Part shown: positions 22,143-32,717 of the stretch, in pieces
Layout: the number at the start of each line of letters is the position of its first letter
How positions within the stretch are numbered: the stretch's first letter is position 1
Assembly (NCBI GenBank): GCA_030247855.1
Contig: JAPDRN010000130.1
Coordinates: forward strand, 1 to 64,000
Length of the DNA: 64,000 nt
Direction of reading: 5' to 3'
Source: Knufia peltigerae
Taxonomy: Eukaryota; Ascomycota; Eurotiomycetes; Chaetothyriales; Trichomeriaceae
Translations under genes and position numbers: made by a program
Notes under the pieces: model-generated
Seen by the model: the letters and a program-made list of their open reading frames with translations, nothing else
What the model was told of the DNA's origin: nothing
The model's database searches: none

Positions 22143-24384
22143 TTAATGATTATGTCTCGGTGCAGGCCATTTCTGAGCCACCTTTTGAAACTTGACCGCC
22201 TCCTTCAGGACCATCCCCTCGTTCAACTGTCCGGTCTCCCTCCTGAAGATATCCTCCCAAGGAGTGTGGCTTTCCGGGTAAGAGTACCCACCCCGGGCCT
22301 CCAGATCTTCCCGTCGTTTCTTTAGATCTGTTTCCGACACCAGCAATTCCACTTTCCTCTTGGTGAGGTCGACCCTCAACATGTCCCCGTCCTTCAGGAG
22401 GGCCAGGTTTCCACCGGCGGCGGCCTCGGGGCTCGCGTTCAAGATCGAAGGGGAACCGGACGTGCCACTCTGTCGGCCGTCGCCGATGCAAGGGAGGGAA
22501 TGGACTCCCTGTCTCAGGACTTTACCGGGCGCGTGCATGTTGACAATCTGGTTGTGTTCCAAAGCCTTGATCAGTATACTTCTCTCTCGTACATCTTTTC
22601 TCTTTTGCTGTCCACGCACGACATATCGTGTGAAGTGAAGAGTCGAGGACACTCGGGATGGGATGGGTATCAAGGAGACTCACCTCTGCTGCACCAGGGT
22701 ATCCCACTGGTCCTGCACCTCTCATGACCAGGATCGTCCTCGTGTCGACCGGCACATTTGGATCGTTGATGCGTTTGACGTAATCTTCCCTTCCGTCAAA
22801 CACTGCCACTTTGCACGTAAACGCGTTGGGGTCTTTGGGGTCCTCCAAGAATCCCTTTCGGAACTCGTCCGAGATGACTGAAGTCTTCATGATGGCCGAA
22901 TCGAACAGATTGCCCGTCATATGGAGAAAGCCCGCCTCTTTCTTCATCGGGTCGGAATACGCCTTGATCGTCCGTCGGTCCCAGGAGTGTCTGCCGCCGA
23001 CGTTGTCCGTCACGGTCTTGCCGTTGCACGTCACCGCCTTCGCGTGGAGTTTACCCTGGTCCAACAGCTCGGCCATGACGGCGGGGAGACCTCCGGCCTT
23101 GTAGTATTCTTCGCACAACATCTCACCGGCGGGCTGCACGTTCAGAAGCAGAGGAATGTCGAAACCGATGCGGTCCCAGTCGTCCAGGTCGAGCGGGACA
23201 CCGATGTGTTTGGCGATGGCGTTCAGATGGATCGGCGCGTTCGTGCTGCCTCCGATCGCCGAGTTGACGACGATGGCGTTCTCAAAGGCCTCCCTGGTCA
23301 TGATGTCGCTGGGTTTCCGGTCCGCGTGGACCATTTCGACAATCTGTCGGCCGGTCTTGTAGGCGCACTGTGTCCTCTCGCGGTACGGAGCCGGGATGGC
23401 AGCGGAACCGGGAAGAGCCATGCCCAGTGCCTCGGCCAGGGCGTTCATGGTACTGGCGGTGCCCATGGTGTTACAGTGGCCGACGGAGGGAGTGCTATTC
23501 TATCGGATCAGCCGAGGCCAAAAAAACCAGAAAGGGGAGTTGGAGGTCGAGCAAAATTTTCAAAACATACCCGGCCGCTATCATCTCTACCAGTCTGTCA
23601 TCATCAATCTCACCTGCCGCGTGCATGTCTCTGGCTTTCCACAGGATCGTTCCAGACCCAATCTTGTCGCTCGACCCAAACAGGCGGCCATTGAGCATAG
23701 GTCCAACGTTGAGACAGATGGCTGGAATGTTCTACTCGCGAACACACATCAGCGAGTGCAAAAAAGATACAACTCAAAAGGACTCACAATGGTGGCCGCG
23801 GCCATCAGGAAGGCAGGCGTGGTCTTGTCACAACCAGTCAAGAGGACCACGCCGTCGAGAGGATAAGCATGTAACAATTCGACCAGTCCGAGGTACGCGA
23901 GGTTGCGATCCAGCGTCGCGGTTGGTCTTCGTGAGCTTTCCTGGATTGGATGCGTGGGGAATTCAAAAGCGATACCACCGGCGGTACGGATGCCTTCTCG
24001 CACACGCTTTGCGAGCTCCAGATGGTGCCTGTTGCAAGGTGCCAGGTCTGACCCAGACTGAGCGATACCGATGATGGGCTTGCCGGACATGAGTTCCTCC
24101 TGTGTCAGGCCAAAGTTGAGATACCGATCGGCGTAGAGGGCCGACATTTCAGGGTTCTCGGCATCGTCGACGTTGAACCAGTTTGCCGACCGGAATCTCG
24201 TCGATGAGGTTTTGGTCGTGTCGGCGAGTCCTACCTCGGAAAGCTTCTGCTCGAGTTCCAGCGTACGCTTTCGCAACGAGTCGAGCTCGACTTTGTAGTC
24301 TTCAATGTCGCCCACCGAGGCGTTGTGGTGGCCGTCACTCGGGCACGTATCACAAGCCGAAGAAGAGTCTTTCTGGCAGGCCAT
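22143..24384 (-). CDS. IlvD/Edd-family dehydratase (sugar-acid or dihydroxy-acid dehydratase)
   Basis: Four exons (24384-23788, 23731-23571, 23494-22684, 22547-22143), all phases consistent, predicted 657 aa. The family removes water from 2,3-dihydroxy acids using an Fe-S cluster. The three cluster cysteines are visible: C117 in DLAPCNRHH, C185 in GCDKTTPA and C260 in VGHCNTMGTAST. Also present are the PGSAAIPAPYRER loop, GGSTNAPIHLNAIA, and CIGDGRQSGTSGSP. The pattern VGHCNTMGTAST with GYPGAAEIVNM is closer to pentonate (L-arabinonate/xylonate-type) dehydratases than to mitochondrial Ilv3, and no mitochondrial presequence is seen, so a cytosolic sugar-acid role is more likely than branched-chain amino-acid synthesis; this is inference. 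Unusual is the roughly 60-residue N-terminal extension starting with three cysteines (MACQKDSSSACDTC) and a short coiled coil (about 29-51). Convergent with the preceding gene. Confidence 0.9.
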
Positions 24385-26774
24385 TGTCGGACGGGGAACG
24401 TATTTGTTGTCAAAGTCTGATTTCTACTTTGTCCCCAAGGAACTGTGTATTTGCGTGTCCGGGTTGGTTGTTGTTGTTGGCCTGTTTATGTATTGAATGA
24501 GTCGAAACTCAGGATTCACACAGCGCAGCACATCACAAAAAGAGTCCCCCCCCCACGCCCTACGAAGCGTTGATACCCAAGTGACCAACCCACTGCTCTG
24601 TAAAGGGTCTCGTGTTGTCGGGTGACGGCAAATCTGGGGAGCTTTACAAAAGGTGACACGGCACCGAGTCGGGCGTATCCCCGAGGTGGAACACATGCTG
24701 GACCTGAGGGTGTCTGTGAACCAACGAGAGGAGGTTGATTTCAACCTTTGGGACAGTGTCGACCCGAGGCTGTCAGGGTGAGAGTCGAGCATTGTCCCAG
24801 TTGAGTGACTTATTTTCTCCGGAGGTGGAGGAGACGCCCAAGGCCAACCATGTCTAAGTAATTCCTTGCTTATGGGGGGTGGATGGGGCGCCCAAGCAGT
24901 AACTAATCCATTGTTTATGGGGGCTACAGCTTAAGTGCCATTCGGGGAGAAGAAAAGAGGGGAAACCACCACCCGTGTGCCTCGGGTTTCTTTCCACATC
25001 ATTTACAAGACTGTGTATTACTGTAAAGCCTCGATGGCCAATACCCGGGCACCAATATTCAATACCTGTACCATTGCCCTATGGCTTTCCTCCTCTATGT
25101 ACTTGTATGTCGGAGTCAGAATATAGTGAGATGAAAGCTCATTTGAATCTGTCGGTACCGGATTCAGAATTGGCGACAACATTCTGACATTCTTCCTGCT
25201 CTGCCAACATCGTCCTATGCATCGACCTTACTATGGATTCGTGCTTCATACTCGAGAAACTTTCGTCTTCAGTGCAAGAGGGTAGAAGAAAAGCCAAGTT
25301 CTGAAGCAGAAATGCACTCAAGGTATTTGTGGACAGATCTCAACCAGAGACTTGGGCTGCTACAATAACTGCTTAGACTTTACGGAGTACAGCCAGCCAC
25401 ATGGATCTTGAGCCAGTTGCTGACGAAGCCTTTCGCTTCAAAGCAGATACAGATCCCGCCAAGGCAAACATTTGGAAGCCTTTCACGAAAGTGGTCTTGA
25501 AACAGTCTATCGGAGTCTAGACTTGCGAGGCTCAGCGCCCAAGAAAGAGAGAGGATGTTAAAACGACCTGACCTCAGCGAGCTATATCAAGCCCGATATT
25601 GGGGCTTCATCATGCATAAGCTCAGCAAGAAATATTCTGCCAATTGCAGCTTCTCGGCAGAAAAAGCGACCAGAGAAAAATGATACAACTGTAGGCGTAC
25701 TGTACCTCTCTCTTGAAGATCTACCGTTCTGGATGAAGCTCTTTCGAGCACGCGAGATTGCCGCCGAGATGCTCCTTCCCTGAGAATTGCCTCACCTTTG
25801 TTAGAAACAGGACAGTGGCGGCTTGAACACGGTCCTAGATACTGACATCTTCATCTCGAGACTGATCTTTGGGTTAGTCCAGACTTCTCAACCACTTCCT
25901 ACTGCCAAGTCACTTGGCTGCCTCCTTGAAAAGTCTTGGACAATCGACTGTTCATACTCCGTCAAAGGTGTTTTGTATCGACAACAGTCAGGCTGTTCGC
26001 TACTAACGGTCGAGGGGGTTGACTGGGCGAGAAACTCCCGTACTAATCCGGCGCCTCGCTGTCTTTGGCAACAGCGGAGTTGCGCCCCCTGATCTTGGCC
26101 GTCAGATCACACTTGGCGCCAATGCAGTCTGCGTATTCCAACCTGCGCCCACTGCCTTGCTGTCCCTCCCTCTCGGGGACTTTGGAAAATGCTTGGTCGT
26201 CTTGCCTTTCTGTACAGCTCTTGTTCTCCTGGGCGAAGCTTTTCATCTGCAGCTGAGAACATCGTGGAGATAGGAAAGAAACATCGACAAGAATGTGGGT
26301 GTTCTTCTGCAAGCCGGAATAAAGTCAGCCAAATCCTCACACTTACATCTTCCAATTAGCATACTGCATACCTTCACGTACATCCTTCCGCTGGAAAGGC
26401 AGTGCCATATGCTGACCCCATCACTCCGTACTGTTCTGGGCGTTTCAAGGTTAGGGCATAACACCATTGGAACAGGCGAGGATGCTATCCCATACACCCA
26501 CCCCTAGTCCAATCCAATCCCGGATACGAGTAATCTAACGCGGAAAGCCATGATCCAGAGATCCGCCATATAAAACTACCATGAGACCTCGACGATGGAG
26601 GCTATCAGACCATATTGTTTCTTCTGTTCCTGTTACCCAAAGCCCGTCTTTCGCTCTTGCATCGCCGTCTTGTTGTTGTCGTTTGGAGTACTTTTCATTC
26701 TTTTTTTTATGCATCGTTGTGCATTGTCTGATCCACCATTCCGCATTTGATTATCTTGTATTGCATATTGAGCC
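24385..26774. other. Gene-poor 2.4-kb region
   Basis: No gene could be supported here. The first part is the dehydratase promoter and includes a run of ten C at about 24547-24556. At 25401-25520 a 39-codon frame contains FKADTDPAKAN, which faintly recalls the start of aspartate/aromatic aminotransferases, but nothing downstream continues the match. Two copies of the TACTCCGTA/TACGGAGTA-type word occur at 25381 and 26423. The last 250 bp are the carbonic anhydrase promoter. Confidence 0.55.
26569..26575 (+). promoter_or_regulatory. Putative TATA box of the carbonic anhydrase gene
   Basis: TATAAAA lies 200 bp upstream of the carbonic anhydrase start codon in an otherwise gene-free stretch. The distance allows a 5' UTR of about 150 nt. 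It is a consensus match only. Confidence 0.35.
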
Positions 26775-27675
26775 ATGTTGACTTCGATTCTCTTCCTTTC
26801 TGCTATCTTCTCGACGGCCAGGAGCTGTCCAAAGCATGACAACTACCAATCCCATCCGCACCTGGGTCGACGGCAGGTCCGTATCGACGTCGGGAGAGAA
26901 CTCAAGGACTGGGACTATGACCACTCTGCCGACTGGGCCACGATAAGACCTGGTATGTGGTTTGACACACTTTGCTCCCTGTTCACCTCACTCAATACTC
27001 ATACAACTTGCAGAATATGCCCTCTGTCAATCCGGAACGCATCAGTCCCCCATCAACATTGCTGGACAAGAGTTGGCTGTCACTCACACCCCAGACTTCG
27101 AGGGCTACAAGAATGAACCTGTGCCAGGGAATTTCGCCAACTGGCAATTTGCCCCGTCTTTCACGCTACATCATCCGGAAGGCGAGATTACAGGTCTCCC
27201 CAACCTCAAGTTTGATGGCCAAGAGGTCTTCTTGATAGGCTGGCACATACACGCCCCTTCAGAACATCTCGTCGATGGCCGTCGCAGTCGTGCCGAGATC
27301 CACATGGTCCACGTCAATGAAGAAGACGAGGAAGCTGTAGTCGTCGGTATCCGCGTCAACGTCGCTCCCCCTGGGACACCCACGGAGTCCGCATTCATCA
27401 AGCAGCTCGGCCCTCTGATCCACTTCAACGACACTTCTCAAATCGAAGGGCTTCACGTCAACGTACGACAAGCTATCGACGAAGTCGGCGGGCTTGCAGA
27501 GTACTGGACATACAAGGGCAGCTTGACCACACCTCCCTGCACCGAGGGTTTGAGATGGTTCATCCCCAGGCAAGAGCTGTTGGTGAGTGAGGGACAGATG
27601 GTGGAGATTCTCGCAGCCAGCAGATTCTCCCATCGTGTCCCACAAGAGGTTTGGTTACATGACATCAATCTGTAA
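26775..27675 (+). CDS. Secreted alpha-class carbonic anhydrase
   Basis: Two exons, 26775-26952 and 27014-27675, predicted 279 aa. It interconverts CO2 and bicarbonate with a zinc ion. A clear signal peptide (MLTSILFLSAIFSTARSC, about 18 residues) points to secretion or the cell surface. The intron (donor GTATGT, acceptor TTGCAG) joins TIRP to EYALCQSGTHQSPINI, restoring the family's conserved QSPI block. Zinc ligands are H137 and H139 in GWHIHAPSEH and H156 in AEIHMVH. The active-site Thr lies in SLTTPPCTEGLRW, and Cys64 and the Cys in TTPPC are positioned for the usual disulfide. Length is normal. Many fungi rely mainly on beta-class enzymes, so this would be an additional extracellular, possibly pH- or CO2-related activity. 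No linked partner gene is obvious. Confidence 0.94.
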
Positions 27676-28378
27676 ATTAGGGGCTCGGAATTGAGAGGTT
27701 GAGCCCTTGAAGAGCGAGTTTTTGTGGTTTCGTTCTGGCGTTGTTACAAAAGGAGAGCTGGTGGCTGCATTGTGTTGGGTATCGTGGCGTATCTAGAAAA
27801 CAAGAACCTCAGCAGTTGCTTTTTCCCCTTGAGATATCCATATTTGACGGTCTTGTTGTATCATCCAAAATCTAGATGTGGGCTTTTGAGCTCGCTGTGT
27901 TCCAGATTGGAAAAAGACGTTCCTTTCCGAGTCCCTGTGTCGTTTGATCATGTGTCTGATGAGCTCGTGCAGGTGTTGGGTGAAGGGACGGGCTATTTGA
28001 CTGTTCTCTGATAGACAGCGAGTACGGATGATCCTGGAGTGTAACTCAATAACTGCTCACTGGTCAACCCTGTCCTCGTACATACTGTAGGTAGATCCTC
28101 GTTTCGGCCGTCAGTGCTCCCGAGTTCCGGGGTGCGTTTTAGTCAGCCATTCAGACATCAACAGGGGGCTTACCAATACATGGCAGAATGGGTACCATCC
28201 CTGACGACAACTCAATTGCCAGATATTATGACCTTTTAACATCCCGTCGGTCTACATATCTTGACACTTGAACCCTGGGGAGCAAAAGGCTAGTCGAGAC
28301 ACACTCAAGTCGAGAAGAAACAAGATTGGGGACGACTTATCGAAGTTGTTTCATCCTTTTGTCCGATTGTGAAGAGCA
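27676..28378. other. Intergenic region between tandem genes
   Basis: 703 bp between carbonic anhydrase and the DUF924 gene. A 95-codon open frame at 27724-28011 has no recognisable features. It contains the 3' UTR of the first gene and the promoter of the second. Confidence 0.5.
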
Positions 28379-29329
28379 ATGAAATTCCTCAGTCATGGCA
28401 TAGCAAGGGTACGCGATCATCACCACGGCGTCTTGTCTTTATATTCACCTTTGATTTCTCACGGTCTTGCCTTGTTTCCTCCTCCTTCTCCCCATCAATC
28501 TCGTCGTCCCATCCACTCTTTTGTATCTGTCCGAAAACAAAGACAAACTCACCGACCTTTTCGACATCAAAAGATTCTACAAGCTCAATCCGCCCTTCAA
28601 CAAAGTCTCTTCACCACCTTGTCGTCGTCGTCAACGAACTCGTCGTCTTTTTCCTTTTCCTCTCTGGGTGGGGTTTTCGGTGGTCTTCGCGACATGTCCA
28701 CCACCACCTCCCAACCACAACTCTCACCGGCCGAGCAGCGAGACGTTTCGTCAATCTTGGACTTTTGGTTCTCCCAACCGCCCCTGAACTGGTTCGCCCA
28801 TCCCGACCCGGGAGCCTTTGACGCCACCATCACGGAGAGGTTCGGCCACCTCTGCGAGCGGGCGCGCTCCAACGACCTCGGGGACGGTTGGTCCGAGACG
28901 CCCCGGGGGGCCCTCGCCTCCATCATCCTCCTGGACCAGTTCCCCCGCAACGTGTACCGGGGCACCCCCGACGCCCACTCCTCGGACCCCCTCGCCCTCG
29001 ACCTCGCCACCAGGTCCGTCGCCCGGGAGTTTGACCGCCAGGTGGACCCCCTCCAGGCCATCTTCTTCTACCTGCCGCTCGAACACGACGAGACCCTCGT
29101 CAGTCAAATCGCCAGCGTCGCCTGTTACGAGGCCCTCAAGAGTCGATGCGCGGAAACCCACCCCGACCACCCCGTGGACTTCCTCGACAGGAGCATCGCA
29201 TTTGCCAAATCTCACCGGGACGTCATCGCCAGATTCGGTCGGTTCCCGAGTCGGAACAAGGTCCTGGGGAGGCAGAGTACGGACGAGGAAATTCGATTTC
29301 TAGAGGAAAATCCTTCTGGATTCTACTGA
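28379..29329 (+). CDS. DUF924-family protein, probably mitochondrial
   Basis: Intronless, 316 aa from the first ATG. Residues about 115-316 form a DUF924 domain: ILDFWFSQPPLNWFAHPDP, then ALASIILLDQFPRNVYRGTPDAH, ATRSVAREFDRQVDP, FFYLPLEHDE and RDVIARFGRFPSRNKVLGR. The family is common in bacteria, is all-helical and TPR-like, and has no established biochemical function. The first 105 residues are rich in Arg, His, Ser and Pro with few acidic residues, fitting a mitochondrial presequence; alternatively translation starts at the internal ATG (28694, MSTTTSQ), giving a 211-aa cytosolic form. The domain part is strikingly richer in G and C than the extension and the flanking DNA. Domain identity is firm; the start is uncertain. 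Confidence 0.88.
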   Translation: MKFLSHGIARVRDHHHGVLSLYSPLISHGLALFPPPSPHQSRRPIHSFVSVRKQRQTHRPFRHQKILQAQSALQQSLFTTLSSSSTNSSSFSFSSLGGVFGGLRDMSTTTSQPQLSPAEQRDVSSILDFWFSQPPLNWFAHPDPGAFDATITERFGHLCERARSNDLGDGWSETPRGALASIILLDQFPRNVYRGTPDAHSSDPLALDLATRSVAREFDRQVDPLQAIFFYLPLEHDETLVSQIASVACYEALKSRCAETHPDHPVDFLDRSIAFAKSHRDVIARFGRFPSRNKVLGRQSTDEEIRFLEENPSGFY

Positions 29330-29672
29330 AGAGCCTTTATTGTAATTAGGAACAAAAAAGGGACTCGGTGGACTACTTGATATTAAACATGGTGGCAAAA
29401 CCTGTTAATTGTCAATGTGTCAATATGTGACAGCATACATTAAAATTAGATATATATACAGCCGCCAAAAAGGACAAACAATTGCTCTTCTGACATGGCA
29501 CAAGGTCATACACATGCTCTTTGAACTCCCCTGACCACACACAAACACAGTTGCTAATGTAACCAGCTCAAATATATGTCAAATGAGCAAATGGCAGAAT
29601 TTCGATCATCTTATCGAAGTGGTGCAAGAAGGATATGGCGGCAGCATCAGAGACCAACCTGCTACAAAAACA
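29330..29672. other. Intergenic region between convergent genes
   Basis: 343 bp, AT-rich, between the DUF924 and AVT1 stop codons. It holds the two 3' UTRs; nothing else is seen. Confidence 0.6.
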
Positions 29673-31682
29673 TCAACCGGAAATCCCAATCTTCTCTTTT
29701 GGTAAAATGGCAAACACGGTCCCAAATGTAGCTAGAACCACGCAAACTGCGACCAGGATCCAGCCGAGGACCCTCTCAACCTTGCCGACCGTCGAATCTT
29801 CAGTACTAAAGATCTTTAGATAGAAGCTGACGGGCAGGATGACACAAATCGTAAAACACAACGCAGACCCCATCAGAGCCATGATGCTGTCAAAGTCCGG
29901 GATTCCGATGGCGATTCCAAGCTGCAGCACGTTGGCAAGGATGCCGATGGATCCACGTGCGGCACGATGCTTCAAGCTCTTCTCGCTGTGCATTCGTGCC
30001 TTGGCGTCCATCTGCCTCAGGTCGATGTAGAATTTTTTGTTGAGGGTATCCATCATCGGACGATTCGAAAGCGGAATCTTGGTGATGGGGATGATGGCGA
30101 TTAGAACGACGATGATGACCGAGAGGGCTTGAGGGTACGACGTCGAGCGCAAGATGTTGGAGGTGACTTCGTCTCGTACGCTGTCGCCAAACATCAAGTA
30201 ACCCAGCACAGCCATCGTGAGGTCGAGTCCATAGGTGAAGAAATAGGTGTATCGCAAAGCACGTCCGTACTTTTGCGGGTGACGCATGTCTTTGTAGACT
30301 GCCGGGAAGACGCTGTGTCCACCCCACGGGGCCATGAACAAACCCAAACTGAGAGGTACGGTCCGCCAGTTCTCGGGAAAGGCATAGGTTCTGGCAACCT
30401 CCCGTAAGGAGCCAGGAGCATCAGGCTTGATCAGCCCATCCGCGAAGACAATGGCAATGATGCCAAAGCAACAGAAGATACCAATGACACTGGTGATGCT
30501 CAGGGACTTGAACGGGACAAAATTGAGAGGTATCAGACCCAGTGAGATGATGATCTTCCAGTCGGTGACGGCGACGGCTGGAAAGAGCGAGTTCATGCTG
30601 TCGCCAAACAGGATGACCAGAGCTACGTTAGCGGCGGTCAGCTCAAGGATAAACAAGGCCTCCACAAAGTTCCTGCCCCAAGACCCCAGAGCAAGGAAGG
30701 CGATGTCTCCATATGTGGTCGACGCCGAGTTCGTGTCTAGGCACTTCGCAAGTAGCTTGGCCGTGTAGGATGTCGAGAGGGCAGCTAGGGTGAGGAAGGT
30801 CAACCCAAGAACCCAACCAGAGTACCTGATCCCCAAGGGGAGTGCGAGGATGCCGACACCGATCAAAACATTGGTCGAGTTGAAAACCGTCATGGGGACG
30901 GTAGACTCGCCAACAGTCCGCTCGACAACTTCGCCATCGGGGAGTATTTCTCTCTCCAGCAACCGGTGAGGCTCATCTTTAAACTCTTCGGGATGTTCCA
31001 GCGCCCGTTTGCTTGCTTCTTCCTGCTCTTGGATCAAAATGGAGGCTCGCTGCCGTGCGGTGACGGTCAGCCGGGAGGAGATACTCCCATAACTCGTGCC
31101 CAACACACTTGGCAACCTCAGGTCTGTAGAAATTGAACCAGAAGTGGATTTCATAGACTGTTGACTCTTCATGGGTAAGAGCCTCGATTGTTCAGTTGGT
31201 GCTTCCGTGGTGCCTTCTTGTACTGCGGATTCGTTTTCAGACGACATGTGGTAGTCTTGAAGTTGCCTTCTCAACAGAGATCTGTCTGGCGCAGCAGAGG
31301 TACTCTGGCTTGGAGAACCTGTTTCTTCATCTTGTCCATCAGGAATCGTGACCGAGTTTCTTCTTATAGGTGTTATCTCTCGAAACCCAGCAGCTCTTTG
31401 GAGTGATTTTGCAAAGTTGTCAATGCTATTCGGACCACCCATCTGGCGCAGGCTGTCGAACTTCTTTCCCAACGAGGATTTTCTCCTCCTCAACCGCGGC
31501 CCGTCCTCATCATCACCCTCGCCCGAGGTAGCTCTGAGGTATTCATGTCGAGGTGGGGTACTGGAGGAAAAGCTGGTCTGTTGTGCATTCTCGGGTACAG
31601 AGTCGAGGGAATCGAAAGAAGACGCTCTTCCACGTTCGTAGGCTGCCCAGTTGGTTGGTGCTTGTTTACTTCGCTGGCTCAT
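29673..31682 (-). CDS. AVT1: Vacuolar amino-acid transporter (Avt1-like, AAAP family)
   Basis: Intronless, 669 aa from the first true ATG (an upstream in-frame TTG is not used here). The long hydrophilic N-terminus (about 1-270) is Ser/Arg/Glu-rich and contains the family's STSGSISTDLRLPSVLGTSYGS region. Eleven membrane segments follow, opening with the AAAP signature TVPMTVFNSTNVLIGVGILALPLGIRYSG-like helix 1 (split here: VFNSTNVLIGVGILALPLG), and including ILELTAANVALVILFGDS, MAPWGGHSVFPAVYKDM and a last helix before ILPKEK. In yeast Avt1 imports large neutral amino acids into the vacuole in exchange for protons, and its N-terminus is inhibitory. Same length class and domain order here. It is divergent from eRF1 across about 1 kb. 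Confidence 0.93.
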   Translation of the reverse strand: MSQRSKQAPTNWAAYERGRASSFDSLDSVPENAQQTSFSSSTPPRHEYLRATSGEGDDEDGPRLRRRKSSLGKKFDSLRQMGGPNSIDNFAKSLQRAAGFREITPIRRNSVTIPDGQDEETGSPSQSTSAAPDRSLLRRQLQDYHMSSENESAVQEGTTEAPTEQSRLLPMKSQQSMKSTSGSISTDLRLPSVLGTSYGSISSRLTVTARQRASILIQEQEEASKRALEHPEEFKDEPHRLLEREILPDGEVVERTVGESTVPMTVFNSTNVLIGVGILALPLGIRYSGWVLGLTFLTLAALSTSYTAKLLAKCLDTNSASTTYGDIAFLALGSWGRNFVEALFILELTAANVALVILFGDSMNSLFPAVAVTDWKIIISLGLIPLNFVPFKSLSITSVIGIFCCFGIIAIVFADGLIKPDAPGSLREVARTYAFPENWRTVPLSLGLFMAPWGGHSVFPAVYKDMRHPQKYGRALRYTYFFTYGLDLTMAVLGYLMFGDSVRDEVTSNILRSTSYPQALSVIIVVLIAIIPITKIPLSNRPMMDTLNKKFYIDLRQMDAKARMHSEKSLKHRAARGSIGILANVLQLGIAIGIPDFDSIMALMGSALCFTICVILPVSFYLKIFSTEDSTVGKVERVLGWILVAVCVVLATFGTVFAILPKEKIGISG

Positions 31683-32717
31683 GTCCGCGTCCTGTTCTTT
31701 CTTGTCAGAATCGCAAACGCAGACTCTACTGCACTCCCAGATGCACAGAAAGAAGACCTCAAAGATTCTCAACGTAAGAGATGATCAACACCTTTGAGAT
31801 TTCCTCTGGCAAAACTCTACGGTGTCGCCTGACATCGACCCTCGAGACAATTTGTAGCTAGACAAATCCTGCAGAGATAACAGAGGGTTCGAGATAGCGG
31901 ATGTTCAACACATTCTGGAACTTCGACACCTGGAGGGAAATGCTGCATAAGAATATGAACACTGAAGCACAAATAACCACCTGAAATGTCAAAACGAAAG
32001 AAGTCTCGAGAAGAAAAGGCACCTGAGGAAGAGAAACGGAACAGCGTCACTGTACCAGACGTTGACAAGACCATTAACCGATTATAACCATGGTATGCAT
32101 GCCATTCACAGGCAGGAAAGGAACGCGATAGGCTCTGTTTGTTGATCTTTAGCCGACTCCATAGGCGCCTCCACAATATCTGCAACGCCTGGATGAGCCT
32201 AGAGATTTCGCATAGATAGTGGCGGAATGATGATAAGCCTCTTTTTTTGCTTTGGTTGACTGCAGCCGATGACTGATGGTTGAAGGACTGATCGTCTCCT
32301 TGTACATTTCTGCCCATATACTCCTCCGTACTAGTCTCTTCGAAGCACGTGACCACTCAAGTTCTCATACTGCGCCTCACTGTTTGCATGGAGCACCGTT
32401 CTTGTACTAACTCCTTACTCCGTACTAAGGGAATTTTTTAGCCACACACGACCACCGCCTCCACGCCGCCAGTAATTTACTACCTAAGGTAATCTACCTG
32501 ATGACTGCACATTTGCCAGCGCAGCCCGCACAATATTGATTCTCCCCTACCCACTTGAGTTGCCCAACGTCACTTCAATTCTCACCTCAACTCTCCTTGA
32601 AGTCCTTACCTCTCCCCCTTCCACTCATTGACGACTCAACACAACCCTCCCTCCGACGTCAGAAGTTACCTCTTCCCACGAGCAGGCCCCCCTCTGCGAG
32701 GCCACGTCTAGGCAAAA
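31683..32717. other. Intergenic region, divergent AVT1 / eRF1 promoters
   Basis: About 1.03 kb. A 179-codon minus-strand frame (31817-32356) begins at GTG, has no ATG start and no recognisable sequence, so it is not called. Two TACTCCGTA-like words lie at 32323-32332 and 32416-32427. The last 200 bp before eRF1 are strongly pyrimidine-rich, typical of a highly expressed fungal gene. Confidence 0.55.

Noticed and set aside
31817..32356. 179-codon minus-strand frame upstream of AVT1
   Set aside because: It begins at GTG, lacks an ATG and known motifs, and lies in the AVT1/eRF1 promoter region.
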